From assembly GCF_003112675.1 (NCBI RefSeq), contig NZ_BFAY01000014.1, positions 1 through 16,143 on the forward strand: a stretch of 16,143 nucleotides of DNA. The letters run 5' to 3'. The notes below the pieces were generated by a model, which had not been told where the DNA came from, searched no databases, and worked only from the letters and a program-made list of their open reading frames with translations. This stretch comes from Leptospira johnsonii. Its GTDB lineage: Bacteria > Spirochaetota > Leptospiria > Leptospirales > Leptospiraceae. Shown here piece by piece: positions 6,690 to 14,857 of the stretch. Made by a program: the position numbers and the translations under genes. The stretch's first letter is position 1, and each line of letters begins with the position of its first letter.

Positions 6690-7313
6690 CTAATTATAAC
6701 TGATTATAGTAATCAATTCTGTTGAATCAAACATATCAACGGGAGAAATTACTGGTTCCGAATACGGAATATTATTCCCATATCTCTTTTTCATTAAATA
6801 CTGTACTTTAGACGACGATAGATCAAAATCTTTTAACGTCTTTAAAATGCCTAATTTTTTACCTGTAAATTTATCATACAATTTCCAGATTAATTCAGTA
6901 CAGTAGATACGATCATCTTGCCAGCCGAAATAAATGTCATAATGCCGACCTAAAAGAGAATCGCCATATTTCTTCATATCTTGAATTTTACTTTCGGTTA
7001 ATACTGTTTCGCGATCTTTAAGTCGTTTGATAACATAATGATTTTTCTGACCTCTTTTAATAAAGGCAGATAAAGGGGTAATTTTTACAGGTTCAACCGC
7101 TTCAAGAACCTTATAGTCATTACCATATTTGAAAATGACTCCTACGTGAGTGTATCGCGATTTAGTTGCTGCTTTTATTGCTTTAGCTTGTTCAGAGTTT
7201 GATTCGTGGAATATAATATCCCCTTCCATCAAATCGGAAAACTTAATTTGCTCAGCTTTCAAGTCCCAAAAAGACAGAAATAGAATTATTACTAGGAAAA
7301 GCGTCTTATTCAT
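6690..7313 (-). CDS. YiiX-like permuted NlpC/P60 cysteine hydrolase
   Basis: This 207-residue exported protein matches the YiiX/YebB-type group of the NlpC/P60 superfamily, permuted papain-like amidases or peptidases. A signal peptide (MNKTLFLVIILFLSFWDLKA) is followed by the family opening LMEGDIIFHES. The conserved His56 lies in YTHVGVIF, Glu71 in VLEAVEP, and the likely catalytic Cys138 in YCTELIW. In permuted members the His motif precedes the Cys motif, as here. Family members cleave amide or ester bonds in cell-wall peptides or lipids; the substrate here is unknown. I chose ATG 7313 over 7343 because the signal peptide then begins correctly and a purine-rich stretch lies upstream. The leader is 40 bases. 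Confidence 0.82.
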   Translation of the reverse strand: MNKTLFLVIILFLSFWDLKAEQIKFSDLMEGDIIFHESNSEQAKAIKAATKSRYTHVGVIFKYGNDYKVLEAVEPVKITPLSAFIKRGQKNHYVIKRLKDRETVLTESKIQDMKKYGDSLLGRHYDIYFGWQDDRIYCTELIWKLYDKFTGKKLGILKTLKDFDLSSSKVQYLMKKRYGNNIPYSEPVISPVDMFDSTELITIISYN

Positions 7314-7347
7314 TTTTTCTTCTTCAATTTTATTTTTAGGCAATTAC

Positions 7348-7503
7348 GTCTAACGAAAGAGCGGCTCCGAAGTCGCCGTGCTGAGCCATAGCGAAGACGG
7401 GAACGAGAATTGCTTTGCAAGTCGAGTTACCGAGGCGATTTGGTGAAACCCGAGCGAGGGTTGCGAAGCATACCCGATGCGAAGCGGAGCGGCGCAGTTA
7501 TGC
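7348..7503 (-). repeat. attC10, integron recombination site (class II/V intermediate)
   Basis: The core boxes are GTCTAAC (7348-7354) and GTTATGC (7497-7503). The left L region GAAAGAGCGGCTCCG is like class V, but the inner stem AAGTCGCC/GGCGATTT is class II. The L boxes pair with one G-G mismatch. It closes the DUF1272 cassette C10. Confidence 0.88.
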
Positions 7504-7569
7504 GACGGTTTGACTTGCCTGCAGAGAATCGATAGAAATTAGCTAAAGCATTCCCGCATATAGGGTAAA

Positions 7570-7860
7570 TCATCTACTCTGTGGTGGGACGTCGCGATTA
7601 CTAAGCAAAAGACCCTGAAATTTCTCCAAATCAACAGGCTTAATATGCCTTTCTAACAAAGCTGGGAATCGGTGTAATTTCCCGCTTGGGCGTATCGGAC
7701 GTCTTTCAAATCCACCGCCACAATTTGGGCAGACATTTTGCAAAACTGATCTAACGCAGTCCTCACAAAAGGTACATTCAAAAGAGCAAATGAAAGCCTC
7801 CAGGCTATCACTCGGGAGGAGTTTCGCGCAATTCTCACAAACGGGACGAAGTTCTAACAT
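7570..7860 (-). CDS. DUF1272-family zinc-binding protein
   Basis: This 96-residue protein matches the small DUF1272 family. It begins MLELRPVCENCAKLLPSDS and carries eight cysteines, at 8, 11, 25, 29, 32, 35, 44 and 47, in paired motifs (CENC, FCEDC, CPNCGGGF) suited to binding two zinc ions. The pattern is complete, so the protein should be intact. The extra 40 residues after the usual RRPIRP end are family-variable. The biochemical role of the family is not established. I chose ATG 7860, where the family sequence starts; a longer frame goes to 7902. This gene is visibly richer in G and C than its neighbours. The 120-base leader could hold a promoter, but I could not find a convincing one. 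Confidence 0.85.
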   Translation of the reverse strand: MLELRPVCENCAKLLPSDSLEAFICSFECTFCEDCVRSVLQNVCPNCGGGFERRPIRPSGKLHRFPALLERHIKPVDLEKFQGLLLSNRDVPPQSR

Positions 7861-7974
7861 AACATTTACTTTCTGGAACCGGCTTCTTACCTTTGCAAGC
7901 AAGAGTCAAGAAGCACAAAGGAATTCATATTAGGTTGAGAACCGATGAACTCGTTTTTTGCAGGCCAAACTGTC

Positions 7975-8113
7975 GCATAACGACCAAGGTGTTCCGACGT
8001 TTGCAATGGCACGAGTTTGCTCTGCAAACGAAGTGACAGAAGCAAATGTGGCGAAGCCCGAGCAAGGGTTGCGTAGCAAGCCCGAAGCGCTGCGGAAGCA
8101 CCGATAGTTAAGC
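7975..8113 (-). repeat. attC11, integron recombination site (class IV)
   Basis: The core boxes are GCATAAC (7975-7981) and GTTAAGC (8107-8113). The L boxes GTGTTCCG and CGGAAGCAC pair with one extra G on the right, and the inner stem is ACGTTTGC with GCAAATGT. Its 139 bp length reflects a shorter terminal arm. It closes the SIR2 cassette C11. Confidence 0.9.
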
Positions 8114-8123
8114 GCAGTTTGCT

Positions 8124-9152
8124 TTACTTTTTGTATAAAACCGCTTTGTATTCGAAATCTTCTTGGGGATTATTTTCTACACGTTTTTCATCTTCAAGCA
8201 AAGGTTGAATCCAATCGTGCAATTGTGAAAGTTTATCAAACTTTGGAAAACGATTTTCTGGCCAATGTTCCAACATTTGCGTCAGCGAGAAGAGAGCTTC
8301 ACAAGATCGTCTTGGAAATATGAAGGAATAACCTTCTTCTATTTCTTGATAGATCGAATAATGATGACTATAAAGAAATTCATCCCAATTCTCTTCAATT
8401 TCCGTTTTACTCTTTATATCAATTATTTCTGTGTCCGCAAATTCCTTTACAGCATTCTGGTCCCAAGCGTCTTTCAGAAGACTTCTAGCTTCGATATCTG
8501 TTTTTGGTCCACTATAACCGAATATAGTGAATAGGAAGTGATCCTTTAATGACGCACGCAACGAGTCCCAAGATCCTTTGATGAGAAAATCTGAGTTATA
8601 GTCTTTATGCTCAACTGGAAAAAGGATTGGTAGGTCATTGGATTTAGCACCACATTTCGGACACATCGTACTTTTAGGAAAAAGTAGATCGTCTTTTTCA
8701 CAATAGTTATGCCAAACATTTCCATGGAGAAAAACAATATTAGGAAGATAATCTTTAAATTTATAGTTTCTTTCGTACGCCTTAATTAATAAAGGATCCC
8801 AATTAAAACTCGCTATGATATCTTTTTTTCTAAGAGAAAATAATAGATTATCATAAAGATTAACCTCATCAGGTAAATCGATTTTTTCAAAGTAATCTCT
8901 CACTCCTTTTTCTATCTTACTTTTAAGCGAATCAAACTGGCCTTTATCATAAATGTAGCTATATAATGCTTCAAAATCTTCGGAATACGCATTCAAGCCG
9001 TAAGACTTAATTTCATCAGTTAAATCCAGAAACTCAGAAACATTCTTCAAATTAGGAAGGAAGCGACCATTCTTATCTCCTTTCGGCAGAGCTGCGATAC
9101 TCGCCCCGGCTCCTAACAAGAAGACATGTGATTTTCCTACAACATTTCGCAT
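8124..9152 (-). CDS. SIR2-like domain protein, possible NAD-degrading defence protein
   Basis: This 342-residue protein has the marks of the SIR2 fold. A Rossmann start GAGAS occurs at 14-18 in VFLLGAGASIAALPKGD, the NAD-site motif NWD at 117-119 in ASFNWDPLLIKAYE, and a catalytic-type His143 in IVFLHGNVW. One Cys pair, CPKC (164-167), follows and suggests a zinc knuckle, then FGYSGPKTD near 211-219. SIR2 proteins either deacylate lysines or hydrolyse NAD; stand-alone SIR2-like proteins on mobile elements often kill phage-infected cells by NAD loss. A defence role is inference from context. ATG 9152 is chosen because upstream residues come from attC12. The leader is 39 bases with no own promoter and no partner gene. 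Confidence 0.82.
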   Translation of the reverse strand: MRNVVGKSHVFLLGAGASIAALPKGDKNGRFLPNLKNVSEFLDLTDEIKSYGLNAYSEDFEALYSYIYDKGQFDSLKSKIEKGVRDYFEKIDLPDEVNLYDNLLFSLRKKDIIASFNWDPLLIKAYERNYKFKDYLPNIVFLHGNVWHNYCEKDDLLFPKSTMCPKCGAKSNDLPILFPVEHKDYNSDFLIKGSWDSLRASLKDHFLFTIFGYSGPKTDIEARSLLKDAWDQNAVKEFADTEIIDIKSKTEIEENWDEFLYSHHYSIYQEIEEGYSFIFPRRSCEALFSLTQMLEHWPENRFPKFDKLSQLHDWIQPLLEDEKRVENNPQEDFEYKAVLYKK

Positions 9153-9185
9153 ATTCTTATCAAAGCAAAATTTTAAGCAAATTGC

Positions 9186-9325
9186 GCTTAACGACCAAGG
9201 TGTTCCGACGTTTGCGATGGCACGAGTTTGCTCATGCAAACAAAGTGACAGAAGCAAATGTGCCGGAGGCCAAGCGAGAGTCGCGTAGCGAGCTCGAAGC
9301 GCAGCGGAAGCACCGGAAGTTAGGC
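9186..9325 (-). repeat. attC12, integron recombination site (class IV)
   Basis: The core boxes are GCTTAAC (9186-9192) and GTTAGGC (9319-9325). The L boxes GTGTTCCG and CGGAAGCAC have the extra G on the right, and the inner stem is ACGTTTGC with GCAAATGT. It belongs to ORF-less cassette C12. Confidence 0.9.
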
Positions 9326-9597
9326 GACGTCCGATCCAAACAAGGTGCATTCAATTGTTTGCATTTTGCTAATTCAGTAAATTGCCGTTTCGATAGAGTT
9401 CTTCTCTTTAGATGAAAAATTCCGCTCCGAATACGGCACCAGTTAGAACTTTTCAATGCAATCTAATTATCAAGATGAAACTCAAAGCTCGGCAGCAACA
9501 CATCACAGGAGCGGACAAACCAGAAGGAAGATTCACTGCGGCTATATTAAAAAGATATTTAACCTAAATTAAAAAAGAAAAAATTTATCGGATGTCC
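9326..9597 (-). other. ORF-less cassette, type B copy 3
   Basis: This 272 bp body has no convincing gene. The end stem is GTCCGAT (left) with ATCGGAT (right), a C-G to T-A replacement compared with copies 1 and 2 that keeps pairing. The internal stem is CCGCTCC (9422-9428) with GGAGCGG (9508-9514). The left box reads CCAAACAAGGTGCA. It is close to copy 4 at 12827-13093. Confidence 0.72.
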
Positions 9598-9754
9598 GCC
9601 TAACGACCAAGCCTTGCCGACGTTGGCGAGCTGAGCAAAGCGAAGACAGGCACGAGAATTGCTCTGCAAGTCGAGTGACTGAGCCAATGTGCCGAAGGCC
9701 AAGCAAGAGTCGCGAAGCGAGCTCGAAGCGCAGCGGCAGAGGCGAAAGTTAAGC
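9598..9754 (-). repeat. attC13, integron recombination site (class III)
   Basis: The core boxes are GCCTAAC (9598-9604) and GTTAAGC (9748-9754). The L boxes CCTTGCCG and CGGCAGAGG carry one extra base on the right, and the inner stem is ACGTTGGC with GCCAATGT. It belongs to ORF-less cassette C13. Confidence 0.9.
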
Positions 9755-10036
9755 GATGTCCCGCCCAAACACGTTGCACCCTAAACAAATGCGCTATCAA
9801 AGAAAAGTCCGATACAATCAGATTGCCAACAACAATACGAGTCGCTCCCCTTTTGCGAGATTGACTCTCCTCTAATCATGAGCTTCTAGTCCGACTCTGG
9901 ATTTCGAGATGCAAAAACCTGCGATGGCACCAGCCATAATGGGGAGCGAAGGTCAGAATAAAATCTACGGCGGCTCTTAAATGAATTCCTAGTATTTCCG
10001 AGCTTCAAAAACAAAAATAAAAATCTGCGGGATTTC
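9755..10036 (-). other. ORF-less cassette, type A copy 2
   Basis: This 282 bp body follows the type A plan, with CGCTCCCC at 9843-9850 and GGGGAGCG at 9941-9948. It differs from the other copies in the middle, where GGTTAGCCTATAACC is replaced by a different stretch (9863-9877). The replacement breaks the minus-strand open frame seen in copies 1, 3 and 6, which argues against a protein. Confidence 0.75.
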
Positions 10037-10186
10037 GCTTAACGAAAGAGCGGCTCCGAAGTTCGGCGCGTGCAAAGCACTTGGCACGAGTTTGCTATGC
10101 AAACGAAGTGACAAAGCCGAATTTGGCGTAGCCTGGAGCGAAGGTTGCGAAGCAATCCTGAGCGGAACGGAGCTGCGTAGTTAGGC
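10037..10186 (-). repeat. attC14, integron recombination site (class V)
   Basis: The core boxes are GCTTAAC (10037-10043) and GTTAGGC (10180-10186). The L boxes GCGGCTCCG and CGGAGCTGC pair with one G-T wobble and no extra base. The inner stem is AAGTTCGGC with GCCGAATTT. It closes the BrnT/BrnA-like cassette C14. Confidence 0.9.
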
Positions 10187-10204
10187 GAAGTGTGGGGGTT
10201 TAAC

Positions 10205-10752
<548 letters not shown>

Positions 10753-10758
10753 CTATCT

Positions 10759-10786
10759 ATATTATTAGACGTGTGCCTAATGTCAA
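10759..10786 (-). promoter_or_regulatory. Promoter and candidate operator of the BrnT/BrnA-like operon
   Basis: On the minus strand a perfect -35 TTGACA (10786-10781) is followed after 16 bases by TAATAT (10764-10759). The imperfect palindrome ATTAGGCACACGTCTAAT fills the spacer and could be the operator. The start point should fall at about 10752, the GTG codon of the toxin gene. Confidence 0.65.
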
Positions 10787-10896
10787 TACAAAGATTGCCA
10801 TCTAAATATTGTATAATTTTGCTAAAATAATCCCAAAATTAAAAGATAGCAAATGAATAGAAATTCCTATAAAAGGAAATTTTACCCCCACATTTC

Positions 10897-11032
10897 GCCT
10901 AACGACCAAGGTGTTCCGACGTTTGCGATGGCACGAGTTTGCTCTGCAAACGAAGTGACAGAAGCAAATGTGGCGAAGCCCGAGCGAGAGTGCGAAGCAG
11001 CTCGAAGCGTAGCGGAAGCACCGAAGTTATAC
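10897..11032 (-). repeat. attC15, integron recombination site (class IV)
   Basis: The core boxes are GCCTAAC (10897-10903) and GTTATAC (11026-11032). The L boxes are GTGTTCCG and CGGAAGCAC with one extra base on the right, and the inner stem is ACGTTTGC with GCAAATGT. The stop codon of the M90 peptidase gene lies inside its right core box. Confidence 0.9.
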
Positions 11033-11770
11033 GCTGGTCGCTATCTTCTCTGAATATTCCCCATAAAAGTCATTCAGTAAAATGAAAACATGGGGCTTTT
11101 CAGTCAGTAAATGGTCCGGTTTTTCGAAATATATTTCTGACAAATATGCAAAGAGTTCCGCTTCATCACTGACGAATTCAGATGAATCAAATAATTCCTT
11201 TCTTATTTTTGGATAACCTTCAATTAAAAATTTTGTCCACGCTCTATAGAAACTCTCATCATTTAGCTGAGGAATCCCGTCAAAATCTCCAGATGTCAAA
11301 TCAATGACATGCGTAAATTCATGAGTAACAACACAGTCTCCATCATTATGAATTCTAAATCCTCTTTCAATGGCTCTCCATGATAACCCCACCATGCCTT
11401 GATTGCCAGTTACTCCATCCACATAGTATGAAATTTCTTCGGTTTTAAATGCAGATGGAAATACAACAATTGTATGTATTGAATCGAAATGATGTAATCC
11501 AATATTCCTTACTAATCTTACTGCCAAACATGCTATGAGGTATTTATGGGAATCAGTTACCTCAAAACTATTGGCCCCTATGAATTTTTTCGAGGTCTTA
11601 AAATGTTGAATTAGGATATTGATTTTTTCCCTTTCTTCCCCTTCCAAATTCTTATAGTATTCTACTCTTTCATCAAGGAAAGTTATCCAAACTTTTGGAA
11701 TATTAACAAAATGTGAGAAAGGGCGAAGTAAAATTCGCCTTACTAATCCAAGTAATTTATTAATTTTCAT
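11027..11770 (-). CDS. MtfA-like zinc metallopeptidase (M90 family)
   Basis: This 247-residue protein matches the M90 (MtfA) peptidase family. The zinc motif HEFTH lies at 150-154 in VVTHEFTHVID, and the family's second motif with the third ligand lies at 203-218 (EAELFAYLSEIYFEKP). The segment IVVFPSAF near 101-108 and the helical start are also family-like, and the length is close to the usual 250 to 270 residues. Escherichia coli MtfA is a cytosolic peptidase activated by the glucose repressor Mlc; whether this cassette copy has such a partner is unknown. The start ATG 11770 is only 26 bases into the cassette, so no promoter fits. The TAA stop (11029-11027) is provided by attC15. Confidence 0.85.
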   Translation of the reverse strand: MKINKLLGLVRRILLRPFSHFVNIPKVWITFLDERVEYYKNLEGEEREKINILIQHFKTSKKFIGANSFEVTDSHKYLIACLAVRLVRNIGLHHFDSIHTIVVFPSAFKTEEISYYVDGVTGNQGMVGLSWRAIERGFRIHNDGDCVVTHEFTHVIDLTSGDFDGIPQLNDESFYRAWTKFLIEGYPKIRKELFDSSEFVSDEAELFAYLSEIYFEKPDHLLTEKPHVFILLNDFYGEYSEKIATSV

Positions 11771-11790
11771 AACGATTTATAGCGACTTGC

Positions 11791-11947
11791 GTATAACGAC
11801 CGAGCCTTGCCGACGTTGGCGAGCTGAGCAAAGCGAAGACAGGCACGAGAATTGCTCTGCAATTCGAGTGACTGAGCCAATGTGCCGAAGGCCAAGCAAG
11901 AGTCGCGAAGCGAGCTCGAGGCGCAGCGGCAGAGGCGAAAGTTAAGC
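11791..11947 (-). repeat. attC16, integron recombination site (class III)
   Basis: The core boxes are GTATAAC (11791-11797) and GTTAAGC (11941-11947). The L boxes CCTTGCCG and CGGCAGAGG have one extra base on the right, and the inner stem is ACGTTGGC with GCCAATGT. It belongs to ORF-less cassette C16. Confidence 0.9.
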
Positions 11948-12230
11948 GATGTCCCGCCCAAACACGTTGCACTTTTAATATATTCGAATCTAAAGAAAGA
12001 TCCGAAACAATAAAATTAACGAGCTAAATAATACCCGCTCCCCATTTGCGAGATTGGTTAGCCTATAACCATGAGCTACATTACCGACTCTGGATTTCCA
12101 GATGCAATCACATGCGATGGCACCAGCCATAATGGGGAGCGAAGGTCAGAATAAAATCTACGGCGGCTCTTAAATGAATTCCTAGTACTTCCGAGCTTCA
12201 AAACAAAAAACCAAATCGTTGCGGGATTTC
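11948..12230 (-). other. ORF-less cassette, type A copy 3
   Basis: This 283 bp body follows the type A plan, with CGCTCCCC at 12036-12043 and GGGGAGCG at 12134-12141. Its left third (from TTTTAATATATTCGAATC) is nearly identical to copy 5 and unlike copies 1, 2, 4 and 6. Its right third resembles copies 1 and 2. The copy is therefore a mosaic. Confidence 0.75.
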
Positions 12231-12387
12231 GCTTAACGACCAAGCCTTGCCGACGTTGGCGAGCTGAGCGGAGCGAAGACAGGCACGAGAATTGCTATGC
12301 AATTCGAGTGACTGAGCCAATGTGCCGAAGGCCAAGCAAGAGTCGCGAAGCGAGCTCGAAGCGCAGCGGCAGAGGCTAAAGTTAAGC
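12231..12387 (-). repeat. attC17, integron recombination site (class III)
   Basis: The core boxes are GCTTAAC (12231-12237) and GTTAAGC (12381-12387). The L boxes are CCTTGCCG and CGGCAGAGG, and the inner stem is ACGTTGGC with GCCAATGT. It is nearly identical to attC18 and belongs to ORF-less cassette C17. Confidence 0.9.
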
Positions 12388-12669
12388 GATGTCCCGCTCA
12401 ACCACGTTGCACCCTAAACAAATGCGCTATTAAAGAAAGATCCGATAAAATCGGATTGCCAACAACAATACGAGTCGCTCCCCTTTTGCGAGATTAGTTA
12501 GCCTATAACCATGAACTACAAGTCCGACGCTGGATTTCGAGATGCAAAAACCTGCGATGGCACCAGCTTAAATGGGGAGCGCAGTCAGAATAAAGTCTGC
12601 GATGACTTATAAAATAAAATTTTATTATTTCCGAGCTTCAAAACAAAAAACAAATCTTTGCGGGATTTC
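12388..12669 (-). other. ORF-less cassette, type A copy 4
   Basis: This 282 bp body follows the type A plan, with CGCTCCCC at 12476-12483 and GGGGAGCG at 12574-12581. The minus-strand ATG found in copies 1, 2, 3 and 6 is lost here. The right third, with the AT-rich run AATAAAATTTTATTATT, matches copy 5, while the left third matches copies 1, 2 and 6. Confidence 0.75.
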
Positions 12670-12826
12670 GCTTAACGACCAAGCCTTGCCGACGTTGGCG
12701 AGCTGAGCGGAGCGAAGACAGGCACGAGAATTGCTATGCAATTCGAGTGACTGAGCCAATGTGCCGAAGGCCAAGCAAGAGTCGCGAAGCGAGCTCGAAG
12801 CGCAGCGGCAGAGGCTAAAGTTAGGC
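12670..12826 (-). repeat. attC18, integron recombination site (class III)
   Basis: The core boxes are GCTTAAC (12670-12676) and GTTAGGC (12820-12826). The L boxes are CCTTGCCG and CGGCAGAGG, and the inner stem is ACGTTGGC with GCCAATGT. It carries a type B body, unlike the otherwise near-identical attC17, which carries type A. Confidence 0.9.
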
Positions 12827-13093
12827 GACGTCCGATCCAAACAAGGTGCATCCAATTGTTTGCGTTTTGCTAATTCAGTACATTGCCGTTTCGGTAGAGT
12901 TCTTCTTTTTAGATGAAAAATCCCGCTCCGAATACGGCACCCGTTAAAACTTCCTCTGCAATCTAATTATATGGATGAAATCAAAGTCTCGGCACCAGAA
13001 CATCACAGGAGCGAGTAAACCTAAAAAATTCACTCTGGCTTATTCAAAAAATATTTAACCCTAAATTAAAAAAGAAAAAATTATCGGATGTCC
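12827..13093 (-). other. ORF-less cassette, type B copy 4
   Basis: This 267 bp body is close to copy 3 throughout. The end stem is GTCCGAT/ATCGGAT and the internal stem CGCTCC (12924-12929) with GGAGCG (13008-13013). The left box is CCAAACAAGGTGCA. No convincing gene is present. Confidence 0.72.
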
Positions 13094-13248
13094 GCCTAAC
13101 GAACTAGTCGCTCCGAAGTCGCCGTGCTGAGCAAAGCGAAGACGGGAATGAGAATTGCTTTGCAATTCGAGTTACCGAGGCGATTTGGTGAAACCCGAGC
13201 GAGGGTTGCGAAGCATACCCGATGCGAAGCGGAGCGACGCAGTTATAC
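13094..13248 (-). repeat. attC19, integron recombination site (class II)
   Basis: The core boxes are GCCTAAC (13094-13100) and GTTATAC (13242-13248). The L boxes GTCGCTCCG and CGGAGCGAC pair perfectly without an extra base, and the inner stem is AAGTCGCC with GGCGATTT. It closes the membrane-anchored protein cassette C19. Confidence 0.9.
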
Positions 13249-13262
13249 GCCGTTTGAAGTAA

Positions 13263-13802
13263 TTAATCTTTTGTAATCTTTATTTCGTTAACAGTCCCAA
13301 GATAGTCTGTCGGCAATTTGAAACTTATATCTTTATCCGTTATTTTCATATTCGGATCAAAACCACGACCCTTAAAAGCATCTTGCCAAGGAACCATATA
13401 CTGTCCATTGTCGGATTGGAAAAGAAGCCATGAGAAAAACAAATCATATTCCCTATTACTCGAATTTACATCTCCAAGCATCTTAAGATCAAGATTAATA
13501 TATATAATAGTACGTTGATACTCCGAGTCAGAATTAGGAATCCAAAGTATCAAAGCATTTATAGGCTGGCCATGCTTTTCAAATCGAAATGGGTCATAGA
13601 TGGATTTAATGGCAAAGACTCTAGCCCGGTTTTCTAATTTATCGTCGAGATACACTGCAGCATCCAAAGGTGGGAAAATAAAACGACCAGTTAAAGTGAC
13701 AAATTTGATTAAAGGAATATTGCCCAATAAGAGAATAGAAATATAAACGGCCACGCCTATTCCGATAATCGCGATCACCTTTTTCTCTTTTGTAATTTTC
13801 AT
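13263..13802 (-). CDS. Membrane-anchored hypothetical protein
   Basis: This 179-residue protein has a short basic start (MKITKEKK) and one strong hydrophobic segment, VIAIIGIGVAVYISILLLG, that should be a membrane anchor. The remaining 150 residues would then face outside the cytoplasm. They are of mixed character, with several aromatic-rich strands (RVFAIKSIYDPFRF, ALILWIPN, YDLFFSWLLFQSDNGQY). I recognise no family. I chose ATG 13802; an upstream in-frame TTG at 13820 is less likely because it overlaps the conserved cassette-end sequence. The leader is 29 bases and cannot hold a promoter, and I see no clear ribosome binding site. Confidence 0.72.
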   Translation of the reverse strand: MKITKEKKVIAIIGIGVAVYISILLLGNIPLIKFVTLTGRFIFPPLDAAVYLDDKLENRARVFAIKSIYDPFRFEKHGQPINALILWIPNSDSEYQRTIIYINLDLKMLGDVNSSNREYDLFFSWLLFQSDNGQYMVPWQDAFKGRGFDPNMKITDKDISFKLPTDYLGTVNEIKITKD

Positions 13803-13825
13803 ATTAAGCAAATCTTTCAAATGGC

Positions 13826-13980
13826 GTATAACGAACTAGTCGCTCCGAAGTCGCCGTGCTGAGCAAAGCGAAGACGGGAACGAGAATTGCCCTGCAATTC
13901 GAGTTACCGAGGCGATTTGGTGAAACCCGAGCGAGGGTTGCGAAGCATACCCGATGCGAAGCGGAGCGACGCAGTTAAGC
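13826..13980 (-). repeat. attC20, integron recombination site (class II)
   Basis: The core boxes are GTATAAC (13826-13832) and GTTAAGC (13974-13980). The L boxes are GTCGCTCCG and CGGAGCGAC, and the inner stem is AAGTCGCC with GGCGATTT. It carries a type A body, while the five other type A bodies sit on class III sites. Confidence 0.9.
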
Positions 13981-14262
13981 GATGTCCCGCCCAAACACGT
14001 TGCACTTTTAATATATTCGAATCTAAAGAAAGATCCAAAACAATAAAATTAACGAGCTAAATAATACCCGCTCCCCTTTGCGAGATTGGTTAGCCTATAA
14101 CCATGAGCTACATTCCCTACTCTGGATTTCAAGATGCAATCAAATGCGATGGCACCAGCCATCATGGGGAGCGAAGGTCAGAATAAAGTCTGCGATAGCC
14201 TATAAAATAAAATTTTATTATTTCCGAGCTTCAAAACAAAAAACAAATCTTTGCGGGATTTC
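13981..14262 (-). other. ORF-less cassette, type A copy 5
   Basis: This 282 bp body follows the type A plan, with CGCTCCCC at 14069-14076 and GGGGAGCG at 14166-14173. Its left third is nearly identical to copy 3 and its right third to copy 4. It is the only type A copy next to a class II attC. Confidence 0.75.
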
Positions 14263-14419
14263 GCTTAACGACCAAGCCTTGCCGACGTTGGCGAGCTGAG
14301 CGGAGCGAAGACAGGCACGAGAATTGCTATGCAAGTCGAGTGACTGAGCCAATGTGCCGAAGGCCAAGCGAGAGTCGCGAAGCGAGCTCGAAGCGCAGCG
14401 GCAGAGGCGAAAGTTAAGC
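14263..14419 (-). repeat. attC21, integron recombination site (class III)
   Basis: The core boxes are GCTTAAC (14263-14269) and GTTAAGC (14413-14419). The L boxes are CCTTGCCG and CGGCAGAGG, and the inner stem is ACGTTGGC with GCCAATGT. It belongs to ORF-less cassette C21. Confidence 0.9.
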
Positions 14420-14701
14420 GAAGTCCCGCCCAAACAAGTTGCACCCCAAACAAATGTGCTATCAAAGAATAATCCAATACAATCCGATTGCCAACAACAA
14501 TACGAGTCGCTCCCCTTTTGCGAGATTGGTTAGCCTATAACCATGAGATACATTACCTACTCTGGATTTCGAGATGCAAACACCTGCGATGGCACCAGTC
14601 ATAAATGGGGAGCGCAATAAGAATAAAGTCTGCAATGCTCTTTGAAGAAAATTTTAATACTTCCGAGCTTCAAAAACAAAAATAAAAATCTGCGGGATTT
14701 C
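14420..14701 (-). other. ORF-less cassette, type A copy 6
   Basis: This 282 bp body is closest to copy 1. CGCTCCCC lies at 14508-14515 and GGGGAGCG at 14607-14614. The centre GGTTAGCCTATAACC and the block TCTGGATTTCGAGATGCA are kept. Only a stretch at about 14630-14662 departs from copy 1. Confidence 0.75.
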
Positions 14702-14857
14702 GCTTAACGAACTAGTCGCTCCGAAGTCGCCGTGCTGAGCTATAGCGAAGACGGGAACGAGAATTGCTCTGCAAGTCGAGTTACCGAGGCGATTTGGTGA
14801 AACCCGAGCGAGGGTTGCGAAGCACACCCGATGCGAAGCGGAGCGGCGCAGTTATGC
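14702..14857 (-). repeat. attC22, integron recombination site (class II)
   Basis: The core boxes are GCTTAAC (14702-14708) and GTTATGC (14851-14857). The L boxes GTCGCTCCG and CGGAGCGGC pair with one wobble, and the inner stem is AAGTCGCC with GGCGATTT. It closes cassette C22. Confidence 0.9.

Noticed and set aside
9383..9438. Possible pseudoknot in type B copy 3, TGCCGT (9383-9388) with ACGGCA (9433-9438) crossing the CGCTCC stem
   Set aside because: A similar TGCCA/TGGCA pair occurs in some type A copies, but it is missing in A copies 3 and 5 and reduced in B copy 1, so support is too weak.
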